A stretch of DNA of 43,741 bases. Origin: Acholeplasmataceae bacterium UBA2284 (lineage in GTDB: Bacteria > Bacillota_I > Bacilli_A > Acholeplasmatales > Acholeplasmataceae). The notes under the pieces are model-generated. The model was given only the letters and a program-made list of their open reading frames with translations, was not told the DNA's origin and did not search any database. The DNA is taken from positions 197,983 through 241,723 of the forward strand of contig DDWO01000005.1 of the NCBI GenBank assembly GCA_002345705.1. The letters run 5' to 3'. Every line of letters begins with the position of its first letter. Position 1 is the first letter of the stretch. A program made the position numbers and the translations under genes. Shown here in pieces: positions 8,992 to 16,166 of this stretch.

Positions 8992-9390
8992 ATGAAAAAA
9001 TATCTAATTATTATAATTATTGGTTTATCTGTTTTACTTTCTAGCTGTACGATTAAAAATATGGATGAGAAATATGATGATGCGAGCTACATCACATCAA
9101 ACTATTACCAAACTGTATATGTTGGTACAATTGAAACCAGAAACAAAGTTTCTTTTCAAAAATTCTCAGGTAATGATTTAATAGATACGATTTATTCTGG
9201 AAATTCTGTAACAATCACTATCGACCGAGAAATTACTGAGGGTAGATTTAAAATTGTCATGGTCAAATCAAATGATGAAATCACTGAGTTAAAAAATGGT
9301 ACATTTGATTATTATGCAAATGAAGGAACTGTTAGAATTATTGCCATAGGCGATCAAGCCAAAGGCTGGTATAAAATCATTATTGAATAG
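8992..9390 (+). CDS. Small lipoprotein, unknown function
   Basis: A 132-residue protein with a type II signal peptide: Lys-Lys, an Ile-rich hydrophobic stretch, and the lipobox LSSC with Cys19 as the predicted lipid site. The rest is a small beta-rich domain with alternating Val/Ile and polar residues and no motif I recognise. It would sit on the outer face of the cell membrane. It has its own promoter and lies after the nagB terminator, so it is not part of the sugar operon. The start at ATG 8992 is fixed by the signal peptide; the ribosome site is unusually placed (see 8955-8983). Confidence 0.7.
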   Translation: MKKYLIIIIIGLSVLLSSCTIKNMDEKYDDASYITSNYYQTVYVGTIETRNKVSFQKFSGNDLIDTIYSGNSVTITIDREITEGRFKIVMVKSNDEITELKNGTFDYYANEGTVRIIAIGDQAKGWYKIIIE

Positions 9391-9448
9391 CACAAATTTT
9401 ACAAAATTATGGGACATATACGCCCTGTTCAAAATCTCACATAACATA

Positions 9449-9454
9449 TATAAT
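9449..9454 (+). promoter_or_regulatory. Candidate -10 box before the 9486 gene
   Basis: A TATAAT hexamer lies 31 bases before ATG 9486, in AT-rich sequence. No convincing -35 is seen 17 bases upstream (TGTTCA). A GGGAG ribosome site follows at about 9475. Confidence 0.35.
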
Positions 9455-9485
9455 GACTGTATAGAACGATAAAGGGAGTAAACAC

Positions 9486-10034
9486 ATGAAGACACCTGCT
9501 ATTTTAATCATGACAGTAACATTAATGATGATTGGTATACTCGTTTTAGAATTTCATCTATCCAATCAGAGTCAAGATCAATTGATCCCAGAGGATTACA
9601 GCGAGCTTTTAACATCTGTGCAAAATCTAGATTCTAATATTTTACTAATTGGTGAGGATTTACCCTTTCCTGAATCTATAAAGCATCAGGTGGTTTCAAG
9701 TATAGATGATTTAGAGATTAGCAATTTAGGTCAAATTGATTTTATTATTATTCATATTTCCAATCATTTAGCGAACCCAATATTTTCAACTGATCAAATT
9801 GAGATGTTAAAATTATACAATGAGCAAGGAGCATCCATTATTTTTGTTGGCTTAGTAAACTATGATTTCTTAGAAATAGATCATGATATTTCCGTAGGCT
9901 ACCCTAGAGAAATTGGAGTCATTAAATTAAATCCGAATTCATTTGATTTAGGTAACTATGAGATACATATACCAACCACTAGCAATCTAGAGCTTAGATT
10001 ATATAATGTCCTTCGGATGATGGTGCCTAGATAG
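9486..10034 (+). CDS. Single-span membrane-anchored protein, unknown function
   Basis: A 182-residue protein with one N-terminal membrane segment (about residues 4-24), then an extracellular domain. The domain alternates short hydrophobic strands (NILLIGEDL, DFIIIHIS, ASIIFVGLV) with helices, suggesting an alpha/beta Rossmann-like fold such as a degenerate glutamine-amidotransferase-like or receiver-like domain. No catalytic motif can be assigned, and I do not recognise a named family. ATG 9486 follows AAGGGAG. It stands alone between a lipoprotein gene and the leader of the DEAD-box gene. Confidence 0.6.
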   Translation: MKTPAILIMTVTLMMIGILVLEFHLSNQSQDQLIPEDYSELLTSVQNLDSNILLIGEDLPFPESIKHQVVSSIDDLEISNLGQIDFIIIHISNHLANPIFSTDQIEMLKLYNEQGASIIFVGLVNYDFLEIDHDISVGYPREIGVIKLNPNSFDLGNYEIHIPTTSNLELRLYNVLRMMVPR

Positions 10035-10063
10035 TAATCATGAAACAAAATGTAAGCTTTTCA

Positions 10064-10092
10064 TTGTATAATCAAATGCTTTGTGTTATGAT
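10064..10092 (+). promoter_or_regulatory. Promoter of the DEAD-box helicase leader
   Basis: TTGTAT (10064-10069) and TATGAT (10087-10092) are separated by exactly 17 bases. The predicted start near 10099 coincides with the first base of the leader hairpin, giving a leader of about 218 bases. Confidence 0.55.
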
Positions 10093-10098
10093 AGTAAT

Positions 10099-10258
10099 GC
10101 TTCTCGAGGATGAACAACAAAATGAGAAGCGAAAGTATCTACAACACTCTGATTATTCTATATAATCTAGTCGATTTCTAATTATTTGATGAAAAGTCAT
10201 CAATATACGATAAGAAACAAATGCGTTGTATGCTTTTTGCCTACAGCGCTTTTTTTGT
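10099..10258 (+). ncRNA. Structured leader or small RNA with an internal terminator, before DEAD-box gene
   Basis: The predicted transcript begins with GCTTCTC (10099-10105) pairing with GAGAAGC (10124-10130). A small hairpin GATGA/TCATC lies near 10190. GCGTTGTA (10223-10230) pairs with TACAGCGC (10242-10249), closely followed by seven T's. This last element is a good intrinsic terminator placed about 60 bases before the helicase start. The RNA could be an attenuator or cold-responsive leader, or an independent small RNA of about 155 bases. No known riboswitch motif was recognised. Confidence 0.5.
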
Positions 10259-10316
10259 TAGGTTTATTCATCCGGGTCAATTATGATCAGTAATTGGCGA
10301 AAAATAAGGAGAATAA

Positions 10317-12116
10317 ATGACATTTCAAGATTTAAAAATCATCGCCCCAATATTGAAGGCGATTGAGGAAGAAGGGTATTCAATCCCAACACCAATCCAA
10401 GAACAAGCAATTCCAGTCTTGTTTGAAGGACATGATATTTTAGGAAGTGCCCAAACAGGCACAGGTAAGACTGCAGCATTCGCTGTACCTATTATTCAAG
10501 CACTATATGAAAATAATAGAACTCATAATGGAAAAAGACAAATTCAAGCATTGGTTTTAGCACCGACTAGAGAACTAGCCGATCAAATCAAGGATTCATT
10601 TAGAAACTATTCGAGAAACCTAGGGATTAAATCTGAGGTTGTCTATGGTGGTGTTTCACAAAGAAGCCAAGAAGTAGCCTTAAATAGAGGTATAGACGTC
10701 TTGATTGCTACACCAGGAAGATTGCTTGATTTAATGCATCAAGGGCTTGTAAACTTAGAATTCGTCAAATACTTTGTATTAGATGAAGCGGATCGTATGC
10801 TCGACATGGGATTCATTATGGATGTAAATAAGATTGTTGCTAGAATTCCAAAGGAAAGACAAACAATGCTTTTCTCTGCAACGATACCAAATGAAATTTT
10901 AAAGCTAGCAAACAGTTTATTAAAAGATCCTGTGCGTATTGAGGTTACTCCTCCAGAAACGATGCTAGAAATGATTACTCAATCATTATATTTCGTAACT
11001 AAAAAAGACAAAACAAATTTACTTATTGATTTACTCGTAAATCCTAAGCTAGCATCTGTACTAATTTTTACAAGAACTAAGCATGGAGCGAACAAACTTG
11101 TTAAAGAACTCTTAAGCTATGGGGTCAAAGCAGACGCAATTCATGGAAATAAATCACAAAATAACAGACAACAGGCTCTATTAAACTTTAAAAATGGTAA
11201 AATAAGAGTGTTAGTCGCAACTGACATCGCTGCAAGAGGTATCGATATCGATGAGCTCTCAACCGTAATCAATTATGATTTACCTGAATCACCAGAAACC
11301 TATGTACATAGAATGGGTAGAACAGGTAGAGCAGGATTAAGTGGGGTTGCATACACATTTTGTAGTCAAGATGAAGTGCATTTACTCATGGCAATTGAAA
11401 AACATAATAAAGAGTCAATTCCAATTGTTGAAAATCATCTATTCAAGGCTATAATAGACATATCGAATACATCTACAAGCAGAAAATCTCAGCAAAAGAC
11501 AACAGCAAAGAAAGAACAAACAAAAAATAATTCTAGGAAAACAGAAGGTAAACAAATTATCAAAAAGTCAATGTCATCCATCAAGGATAAGAAAACAGAT
11601 AAGCAAAAGAAATCTTATCACGCCTTAATTGAAGAACAAGAGTTAAAATCCACTAGTGGTTTTAAGCGTTCAGAACAAGCAAAGAAGAGAATTGAACCGG
11701 TAATTATCGAAGATGATGAACCGAAGAAGGAAAAGTATGCAACTAAGTTTGTCCCTAAGTATGCTCAAAAGGCAGACGTGGATAGACCTAAGAGAAGCTA
11801 TTCCGATTCTCCAAGATCTTATAGTGGAAACTCTGATTATCCAAAGAAAAGCTATGACGGTTCATCAAGCAGACCATCAGGCACTGGATACCAAGGTAAT
11901 AAACCATCGGGTACTGGCTATCAAGGCTCTAAGCCTGCAGGATCAGGATATCAAGGTTCCAAGCCATCAGGTACAGGCTACCAAGGCTCTAAGCCATCAG
12001 GCTCAGGCTATCAGGGCTCTAAACCATCAGGTGCTGGATACCAAGGCTCTAAGCCATCTGGATCTACTGGCTATACAAAAAAGCCATATTCAACCAATAG
12101 AACAAGCAATAAATAA
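10317..12116 (+). CDS. DEAD-box RNA helicase, CshA/RhlE type
   Basis: A 599-residue ATP-dependent RNA helicase. The core has the Q motif (PTPIQEQAIP), motif I AQTGTGKT near residue 45, PTRELA, DEAD in LDEADRMLDMGF near 155, SAT, and HRMGRTGRAG near 335. Residues of about 385 onward are basic and low in complexity: a Lys/Ser-rich linker, then a tandem array of 10-residue Gly/Ser/Tyr/Gln/Lys/Pro units, probably an RNA-binding or condensate-forming tail. AAGGAG lies 6 bases before ATG 10317. The role is expected in RNA unwinding, mRNA decay or ribosome assembly, especially in the cold. The long leader with a terminator suggests regulated expression. A strong terminator follows at 12121. Confidence 0.93.
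   Translation: MTFQDLKIIAPILKAIEEEGYSIPTPIQEQAIPVLFEGHDILGSAQTGTGKTAAFAVPIIQALYENNRTHNGKRQIQALVLAPTRELADQIKDSFRNYSRNLGIKSEVVYGGVSQRSQEVALNRGIDVLIATPGRLLDLMHQGLVNLEFVKYFVLDEADRMLDMGFIMDVNKIVARIPKERQTMLFSATIPNEILKLANSLLKDPVRIEVTPPETMLEMITQSLYFVTKKDKTNLLIDLLVNPKLASVLIFTRTKHGANKLVKELLSYGVKADAIHGNKSQNNRQQALLNFKNGKIRVLVATDIAARGIDIDELSTVINYDLPESPETYVHRMGRTGRAGLSGVAYTFCSQDEVHLLMAIEKHNKESIPIVENHLFKAIIDISNTSTSRKSQQKTTAKKEQTKNNSRKTEGKQIIKKSMSSIKDKKTDKQKKSYHALIEEQELKSTSGFKRSEQAKKRIEPVIIEDDEPKKEKYATKFVPKYAQKADVDRPKRSYSDSPRSYSGNSDYPKKSYDGSSSRPSGTGYQGNKPSGTGYQGSKPAGSGYQGSKPSGTGYQGSKPSGSGYQGSKPSGAGYQGSKPSGSTGYTKKPYSTNRTSNK
11871..12068 (+). repeat. In-gene 30-bp tandem repeat (about 6.5 copies)
   Basis: The 3' part of the helicase gene repeats a 30-base unit encoding Lys-Pro-Ser-Gly-Xaa-Gly-Tyr-Gln-Gly-Ser, where Xaa is Thr, Ser or Ala. 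Copies differ at silent and single coding positions, so the array is old enough to have diverged but is still prone to copy-number change. The 30-base period is a multiple of three, so gain or loss keeps the frame. Confidence 0.9.
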
Positions 12117-12120
12117 AAAT

Positions 12121-12164
12121 AAAGGAACTGCAATATGAATTTGATTTCATGCAGTTCCTTTTTC
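12121..12164 (+). terminator. Intrinsic terminator after DEAD-box gene
   Basis: AAAGGAACTGCA (12121-12132) pairs perfectly with TGCAGTTCCTTT (12150-12161), followed by T's. It sits 4 bases after the helicase stop. Confidence 0.9.
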
Positions 12165-12167
12165 TAT

Positions 12168-12200
12168 AAAAAAAAATCACCAAGGGGTGACTCTTTTTTT
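12168..12200 (-). terminator. Terminator of the ferredoxin gene
   Basis: Read on the minus strand, TCACC and GGTGA form a short stem with a 4-base loop (12177-12190), followed by nine T's. On the plus strand the stem is also followed by a T run, so it may work both ways. Confidence 0.6.
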
Positions 12201-12210
12201 CTTCTAGTAA

Positions 12211-12378
12211 TTAAACTTCGATGATTGCGTCAGTAGGACATACTGTTTGGCAAGCGCCACAATCAATACAAATATCTTCGTCGATAACGTAGATATCTCC
12301 TTCAGAAATACAATCAACAGGGCACTCTGCTTGGCATGCGCCACAAGCGATACAAACATCAGTAATTCTTCTTGGCAT
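12211..12378 (-). CDS. fdx: 2[4Fe-4S] ferredoxin
   Basis: A 55-residue electron carrier of the clostridial type. The two cluster motifs are complete: Cys9, 12, 15 and 19, with the crossed ligand pattern finished by Cys47-Pro, and Cys37, 40, 43 and 47, finished by Cys19-Pro. An extra Cys is at 23. The start ATG at 12378 is preceded on the minus strand by GGAGGAAT at about 8 bases. The gene has its own promoter (12403-12430) and terminator, and is divergent from the cytochrome b5-like lipoprotein gene. It would serve low-potential reactions such as pyruvate:ferredoxin oxidoreductase or hydrogenase, pointing to an anaerobic or microaerobic life. Confidence 0.95.
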   Translation of the reverse strand: MPRRITDVCIACGACQAECPVDCISEGDIYVIDEDICIDCGACQTVCPTDAIIEV

Positions 12379-12402
12379 AATTTTATTCCTCCATACGTGG
12401 GT

Positions 12403-12430
12403 ATATTAATATTTTATAGAAAGTTGTCAA
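12403..12430 (-). promoter_or_regulatory. Ferredoxin promoter
   Basis: On the minus strand TTGACA (12430-12425) and TAATAT (12408-12403) are 16 bases apart. This is a strong housekeeping promoter just upstream of the ferredoxin ribosome site. Confidence 0.65.
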
Positions 12431-12537
12431 GAAATACAACCTGTAAAAGCAATTATCTTCATTTTCTTTTGTTTTAAGCACTATATTACCGTATATCTTA
12501 TTTTTATTCTAAAATAAAAGATACAGGAGGGTTTAAT

Positions 12538-12903
12538 ATGAGAAAAATATATCTTTTCATCGTATTTATAGCTATCTTAACATTAGCTGCATGTACGACA
12601 GAACCAACACCTACTCAACCAATAGATACTGAGCCAGTAGAATCACAGCCCGTTGAAACTGAACTCCCTACGATGACTTTGGCAGAGCTTTCACAATATG
12701 ATGGAAAAAATGGTGCGAAGGCATATGTAGCAATTAGTGGAAATATATATGATGTTACATCATCTGTTTATTGGCCAAATGGAAGTCATAATGGTTATCA
12801 AGCAGGGCAGGATTTAACTCAACCACTTTTGAACCTATCTCCTCATGGAATTACTAATATATTAAGATTTCCGGTTGTTGCTAAGCTAGCGGATGGAGAA
12901 TAA
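12538..12903 (+). CDS. Cytochrome b5-like heme-binding lipoprotein
   Basis: A 121-residue protein with a lipoprotein signal (lipobox LAAC, Cys19), a Thr/Pro/Glu-rich linker to about residue 45, and a small cytochrome b5-like domain. The domain shows the prokaryotic pattern MTLAELSQYDGKNG, then SGNIYDVT, then WPNGSHNGYQAGQDLT, then LSPHG. His84 and His103 are the expected heme ligands. It would be anchored outside the membrane. It ends 2 bases before a ferric-reductase-like membrane protein, so the two most likely form an electron-transfer pair across the membrane. A plain b5 fold without heme is possible. AGGAGGG precedes ATG 12538. Confidence 0.82.
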   Translation: MRKIYLFIVFIAILTLAACTTEPTPTQPIDTEPVESQPVETELPTMTLAELSQYDGKNGAKAYVAISGNIYDVTSSVYWPNGSHNGYQAGQDLTQPLLNLSPHGITNILRFPVVAKLADGE

Positions 12904-12905
12904 AT

Positions 12906-13577
12906 ATGGATTTTATCATTAGAAATTTAGGCGTTATTATAGCACCAATTCTTTTCTTGTTGATCTTTTTCTTTTCTAGACATATTCATAGAAATCAATA
13001 TAAATATGAACTTGGTGCTTTTATACTTGCTAATCTTGTTATCTTAATTCAACCTAGATTCTTTAATATTCAAATACCCTTCTTAAATCTGCTGATTACG
13101 AGTGGTCATTTAAGCTTAGCAATCTTTTTACTTGTCATGTTTACTGGTGTATTAAAAAAGAACTCAAGGGCTAAAAAAGCTTTATCCTTAGTCAGAGGTG
13201 AATTAGCAGTCATTGGGTTTATCTTCTTATTACCACATGCCTTTGCAAGGCTTGCACTTGCGTTATCTGGTTATAATATGTCTGGTCTATTTGCATTCAT
13301 CATCTTTATTCCACTGACAATTACTTCATTTATGTTTATACGAAAGAAGATGAATCCTAAGCATTGGAAGAATTTGCATAAGCTCGCCTATGTTGCCTAC
13401 TTCCTAATCTACATTCATCTGGCATTCAATATAAGCGCGAATCCAAACAATCGATTTATTAGGTTAGATCCATATGCGTTTCTATATCATTTCATTTTAA
13501 TTTTATACATAACTTTAAGAATTATTTATGTAATAGTACCCAAAATGAAGAAGAACAAAAATACAAAGCCTGCATAG
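12906..13577 (+). CDS. Ferric-reductase-like transmembrane b-type cytochrome
   Basis: A 223-residue membrane protein with about six segments. It resembles the FRD/YedZ (MsrQ) heme-membrane domain. Histidines lie at positions suited to heme ligation within segments: His68 (SGHLSL), His111 (LPHAFARL), His158 and His171 (NLHKLAYVAYFLIYIHLAFN). There is no flavin or NAD domain, so electrons must come from a partner. The lipoprotein encoded 2 bases upstream is the obvious acceptor or donor. The substrate (iron, a quinone, or oxidised protein methionine) is not shown by the sequence. An intrinsic terminator overlaps the stop. Confidence 0.75.
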   Translation: MDFIIRNLGVIIAPILFLLIFFFSRHIHRNQYKYELGAFILANLVILIQPRFFNIQIPFLNLLITSGHLSLAIFLLVMFTGVLKKNSRAKKALSLVRGELAVIGFIFLLPHAFARLALALSGYNMSGLFAFIIFIPLTITSFMFIRKKMNPKHWKNLHKLAYVAYFLIYIHLAFNISANPNNRFIRLDPYAFLYHFILILYITLRIIYVIVPKMKKNKNTKPA

Positions 13578-13588
13578 GCTTTTTTTGT
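13564..13588 (+). terminator. Intrinsic terminator after the b-type cytochrome gene
   Basis: AAAGCCT and AGGCTTT form a short stem with a tight loop, followed by a run of T's. The stop codon of the membrane protein lies inside it. Confidence 0.8.
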
Positions 13589-13770
13589 ATATTATATGAC
13601 AATGTATGAAAGTGTGTATAATAAAATTAAACAATATGTAAATATATGATGATAAAATACATAATAAGTAAATAAGATATACAAAGGGAAAATATAAGTA
13701 TATACTGATGGTAGTTTAAACTAAAGATTATTGATTCTTGTTTAAGCTATAATAGGAGAGTTAGAATATT
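13589..13770 (+). promoter_or_regulatory. AT-rich leader of the ice-binding lipoprotein gene
   Basis: A very AT-rich interval. It holds a TATAAT at 13617-13622 without a clear -35, a perfect 12-bp palindrome TAGTTTAAACTA (13712-13723), and a second TATAAT at 13748-13753. AGGAGAG, the only ribosome site, directly follows that second box and lies 13 bases before ATG 13771, so the second box cannot be the -10 of a transcript containing the ribosome site. The palindrome is a candidate operator. Confidence 0.35.
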
Positions 13771-15111
13771 ATGAGAACATTGAAAAGAATATTCAGCACA
13801 AAGAATATAATGTTTACGATTTTAGTGATGATGCTATTCACGTTTGCAGCATGTACACCTAAGGAAGAACCAACCGATGTCCTACCTACTGGTGGTATCG
13901 CAGTAACTTCAGTAGCTGTATCAGCAGCGGGTTCCGCAACAACCATTACAACACTTGGTGGAACATTACAGATGAATTCAGTAGCTTTACCAGCAAATGC
14001 AACCAATTTAACGGTTACATGGTCTGTAATTAATGGTACTGGGTCAGCAACCATTTCATCAGCTGGTTTACTTACAGCAGTAACAAATGGAACAGTAACT
14101 GTAAGAGCGACGTCAAATAGCAATAGCAACGTCTATGGTAGCATGGTTATTACACTTTCAAATCAGGTTGCAGCGAATATGAGTGCAACATTAACTGATT
14201 TAAAGATTAGTGGATTATCGGTTTTGGGATTTAATCCAATTCAAGAATCTTATGTTCATGTATTATCAAGTGGAGAAACAACAACTCCAGTTGTAACAGC
14301 TGTAAAATATGATTCAGCAGCTACAGTCGTGATCACTCCTGCAACTGATGTAACATCAGAAAATGTAGCTGATCGTACAACAGTAATCGTTGTAACAAAC
14401 AACTCAGTAGTAGTAACTTATAGTATTCTATTTGAAACACATAACGCACCTGTAGATTTAGGTACAGCAGGTAATTATGTTATATTAGCTCAAACAGGCA
14501 TTTCAACAGCAACATCTTCAGACATTACAGGTGATTTAGGAGTTTCTCCTTCACCAGCTTCTTATGTAACTGGATTCTCATTAATTATGGATTCTACAGG
14601 AACATTTGCAACCTCTAGTCAAGTCACAGGTAAGATTTTTGCAGCTGATTATACAACACCAACACCTAGCGAATTAACTACAGCAGTTGCAGATATGGGA
14701 ACAGCTTATACAGATGCCTCAGGTAGAGCAGCAAATTACACAGAATTATATAGTGGTGACTTAAGTGGCAAGACACTGACTCCAGGAGTTTATAAGTTTG
14801 GTAGCTCCGTATTAATCAATACAGAACTTACATTGAATGGTAGTTCAACTGATGTATGGATCTTTCAGATCGCTGGAAATCTTACAATGGCTTCTGATAT
14901 TCAAATCACTTTAACTGGTGGTGCAGATGCTAAAAATATCGTATGGCAAGTTGCAGATACAGTTGCTATTGGATCAGGTTCACATTTTGAAGGAACAGTA
15001 TTAGCAATGACTAATATTTCAATGGGAACTAATTCATCTATTAATGGTAGACTTTATGCACAAACAGCAGTAACGCTTGATGCAACAATAGTAGTTAAGT
15101 CAAACGATTAA
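13771..15111 (+). CDS. Ice-binding (DUF3494) lipoprotein with Ig-like domains
   Basis: A 446-residue surface lipoprotein. The order is: signal peptide with lipobox FAAC (Cys28); a BIG2-like Ig domain at about 45-125 (TVTWSVINGTG, then ISSAGLLTA); a cadherin-like beta-sandwich at about 128-225 (LTDLKISGLSVLGFNP, then ESYVHVL); and a DUF3494 beta-helix at about 227-446. The last shows LGTAGNYVILAQTGIS, ITGDLGVSP, TPGVYKFGSS, DVWIFQIAGNL, IVWQVADTVAIGSGSHFEG and the closing INGRLYAQTAVTLDA. DUF3494 proteins bind ice in cold-adapted microbes, though some may be adhesins. Here the fold is held off the membrane on two Ig modules, as in adhesin-type ice binders. The codon usage looks like that of the neighbours. 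Confidence 0.88.
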   Translation: MRTLKRIFSTKNIMFTILVMMLFTFAACTPKEEPTDVLPTGGIAVTSVAVSAAGSATTITTLGGTLQMNSVALPANATNLTVTWSVINGTGSATISSAGLLTAVTNGTVTVRATSNSNSNVYGSMVITLSNQVAANMSATLTDLKISGLSVLGFNPIQESYVHVLSSGETTTPVVTAVKYDSAATVVITPATDVTSENVADRTTVIVVTNNSVVVTYSILFETHNAPVDLGTAGNYVILAQTGISTATSSDITGDLGVSPSPASYVTGFSLIMDSTGTFATSSQVTGKIFAADYTTPTPSELTTAVADMGTAYTDASGRAANYTELYSGDLSGKTLTPGVYKFGSSVLINTELTLNGSSTDVWIFQIAGNLTMASDIQITLTGGADAKNIVWQVADTVAIGSGSHFEGTVLAMTNISMGTNSSINGRLYAQTAVTLDATIVVKSND

Positions 15112-15145
15112 TTAAATCAACTCACTCATTATTAAATAAATAAAA

Positions 15146-15192
15146 AAAGACGGTTTGAACCTTAACATTGTTAAGAGTCATTCCGCCTTTTT
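15146..15192. terminator. Bidirectional terminator between convergent genes
   Basis: A long interrupted stem with the core CTTAA/TTAAG, then TGA/TCA, CGG/CCG and AAAG/CTTT. An A run on one side and a T run on the other let it serve both the ice-binding gene (plus) and the 15196 gene (minus). Confidence 0.65.
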
Positions 15193-15195
15193 GTT

Positions 15196-15657
15196 TTATC
15201 CCTGTTTAGATATTCTTGCCATTCCAACCATCACACCGAATACTGATAATGCTATTGCGATGATTAAGCCGATTCCATAAGTCCAATCAATATCTACTCG
15301 ATTTACGTTTCCAAGAACTGTAACAGTTACTACTGTAAACTGTGGTGTTAGAAACAATAAGATTGCTGCGACTAGAAAGATTACGGTTGAAGATAAGTAA
15401 CCCTTTTTAGTAAATAACAGAAGGATTGAACCAACTAAAGGAAGTAAATAAGCAATTAATACAATGATATTAAACTTTATTTCTCCACTTGCCCAAGGTC
15501 CTAAGCTAGCAAATTCATAACCGAAAGCAACTTGCAATCCTGTGTAGGAAGTTTCAGAATCTTTTAAGATGAGTGCAGGAAACACAATCATCAATGTTGC
15601 TAAGATTCCGATAATAATACTTGAAGTATGAAAACCATTTGCAGTTATTTTTTTCAT
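15196..15657 (-). CDS. Four-span membrane protein, unknown function
   Basis: A 153-residue protein with hydrophobic segments at about 12-30, 63-82, 88-105 and 128-148. No family is recognised and there are no charged catalytic motifs. It starts 4 bases after the end of the GlsB-like gene on the same strand, so the two form a short operon and may both belong to an envelope stress response (inference). The ribosome site (AGAGAAG) lies within the end of the upstream gene. Confidence 0.65.
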   Translation of the reverse strand: MKKITANGFHTSSIIIGILATLMIVFPALILKDSETSYTGLQVAFGYEFASLGPWASGEIKFNIIVLIAYLLPLVGSILLLFTKKGYLSSTVIFLVAAILLFLTPQFTVVTVTVLGNVNRVDIDWTYGIGLIIAIALSVFGVMVGMARISKQG

Positions 15658-15661
15658 ACAA

Positions 15662-15913
15662 TTATCTTCTCTTTAAGGAAGAAATAATTGCAATCAATAT
15701 TGCTGCACCACCAACTGAAACTAATAGTCCAGGAATTGAAAATGAGTCAACTGCACCAAATCCAAAAATACTCATTAGCCACATACCTAATGCTGAACCA
15801 ACTAAACCAATAATGATATTAGCTAACAAACCCATGTTATGATTTCTATTCATAACGATACTAGCTAGCCAACCAACAACTGCTCCAAACAATAACCATA
15901 ATAGAATATACAT
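15662..15913 (-). CDS. GlsB/YeaQ/YmgE-family stress-response membrane protein
   Basis: An 83-residue protein with three hydrophobic Gly-rich segments, matching the transglycosylase-associated (YeaQ/YmgE) family. Family marks are LLFGAVVGWLASIVM, then GLLANIIIGLVGSALGMWL, then a third Gly/Ala-rich segment before a basic tail. Despite the family name, no enzyme activity is known; members respond to envelope or general stress. On the minus strand AGGAGG precedes the ATG. It is the first gene of the operon with the 15196 gene. Confidence 0.85.
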   Translation of the reverse strand: MYILLWLLFGAVVGWLASIVMNRNHNMGLLANIIIGLVGSALGMWLMSIFGFGAVDSFSIPGLLVSVGGAAILIAIISSLKRR

Positions 15914-16132
15914 TTTTATTACCTCCTGGTAAATTTTTGACTCTAAATAGAAGCTTGATATAAAACTTTAATCTTCCTCTTTAAATCATGTGCTGATATT
16001 TATAGAATATATATGAAAATAAGTACCACATTATGAATATACCACACAAACAAGTAAAAAGAAAGAAATTATATGAAATTGGTGTTTATCGTGGAAAATT
16101 AGGTGTTTTTTGAAGCAATATACGATAAAAAA

Positions 16133-16158
16133 AATTCCTTCTGATTTTCAGAAAGAAC
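16133..16158 (-). terminator. Terminator of the FMN reductase gene
   Basis: On the minus strand TTCTTTCTGA pairs with TCAGAAGGAA around a 3-base loop (one wobble), followed by a run of eight T's, 10 bases after the gene. Confidence 0.75.
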
Positions 16159-16166
16159 ATTTTCTA

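Noticed and set aside
11871..12068. CRISPR-like repeat array
   Set aside because: The repeats are contiguous 30-base units in frame with the helicase, without spacers.
11713..12138. A 141-codon frame overlapping the 3' end of the DEAD-box gene
   Set aside because: It is an out-of-frame reading of the helicase repeat array, with no ribosome site and a repetitive product.
12247..12477. Plus-strand 76-codon frame over the ferredoxin gene
   Set aside because: It is the antisense shadow of the ferredoxin, whose two cluster motifs, ribosome site and promoter are clear on the minus strand.
13761..14129. Minus-strand 122-codon frame inside the ice-binding gene
   Set aside because: It is an antisense shadow; the plus-strand frame has a signal peptide and recognised domains throughout.
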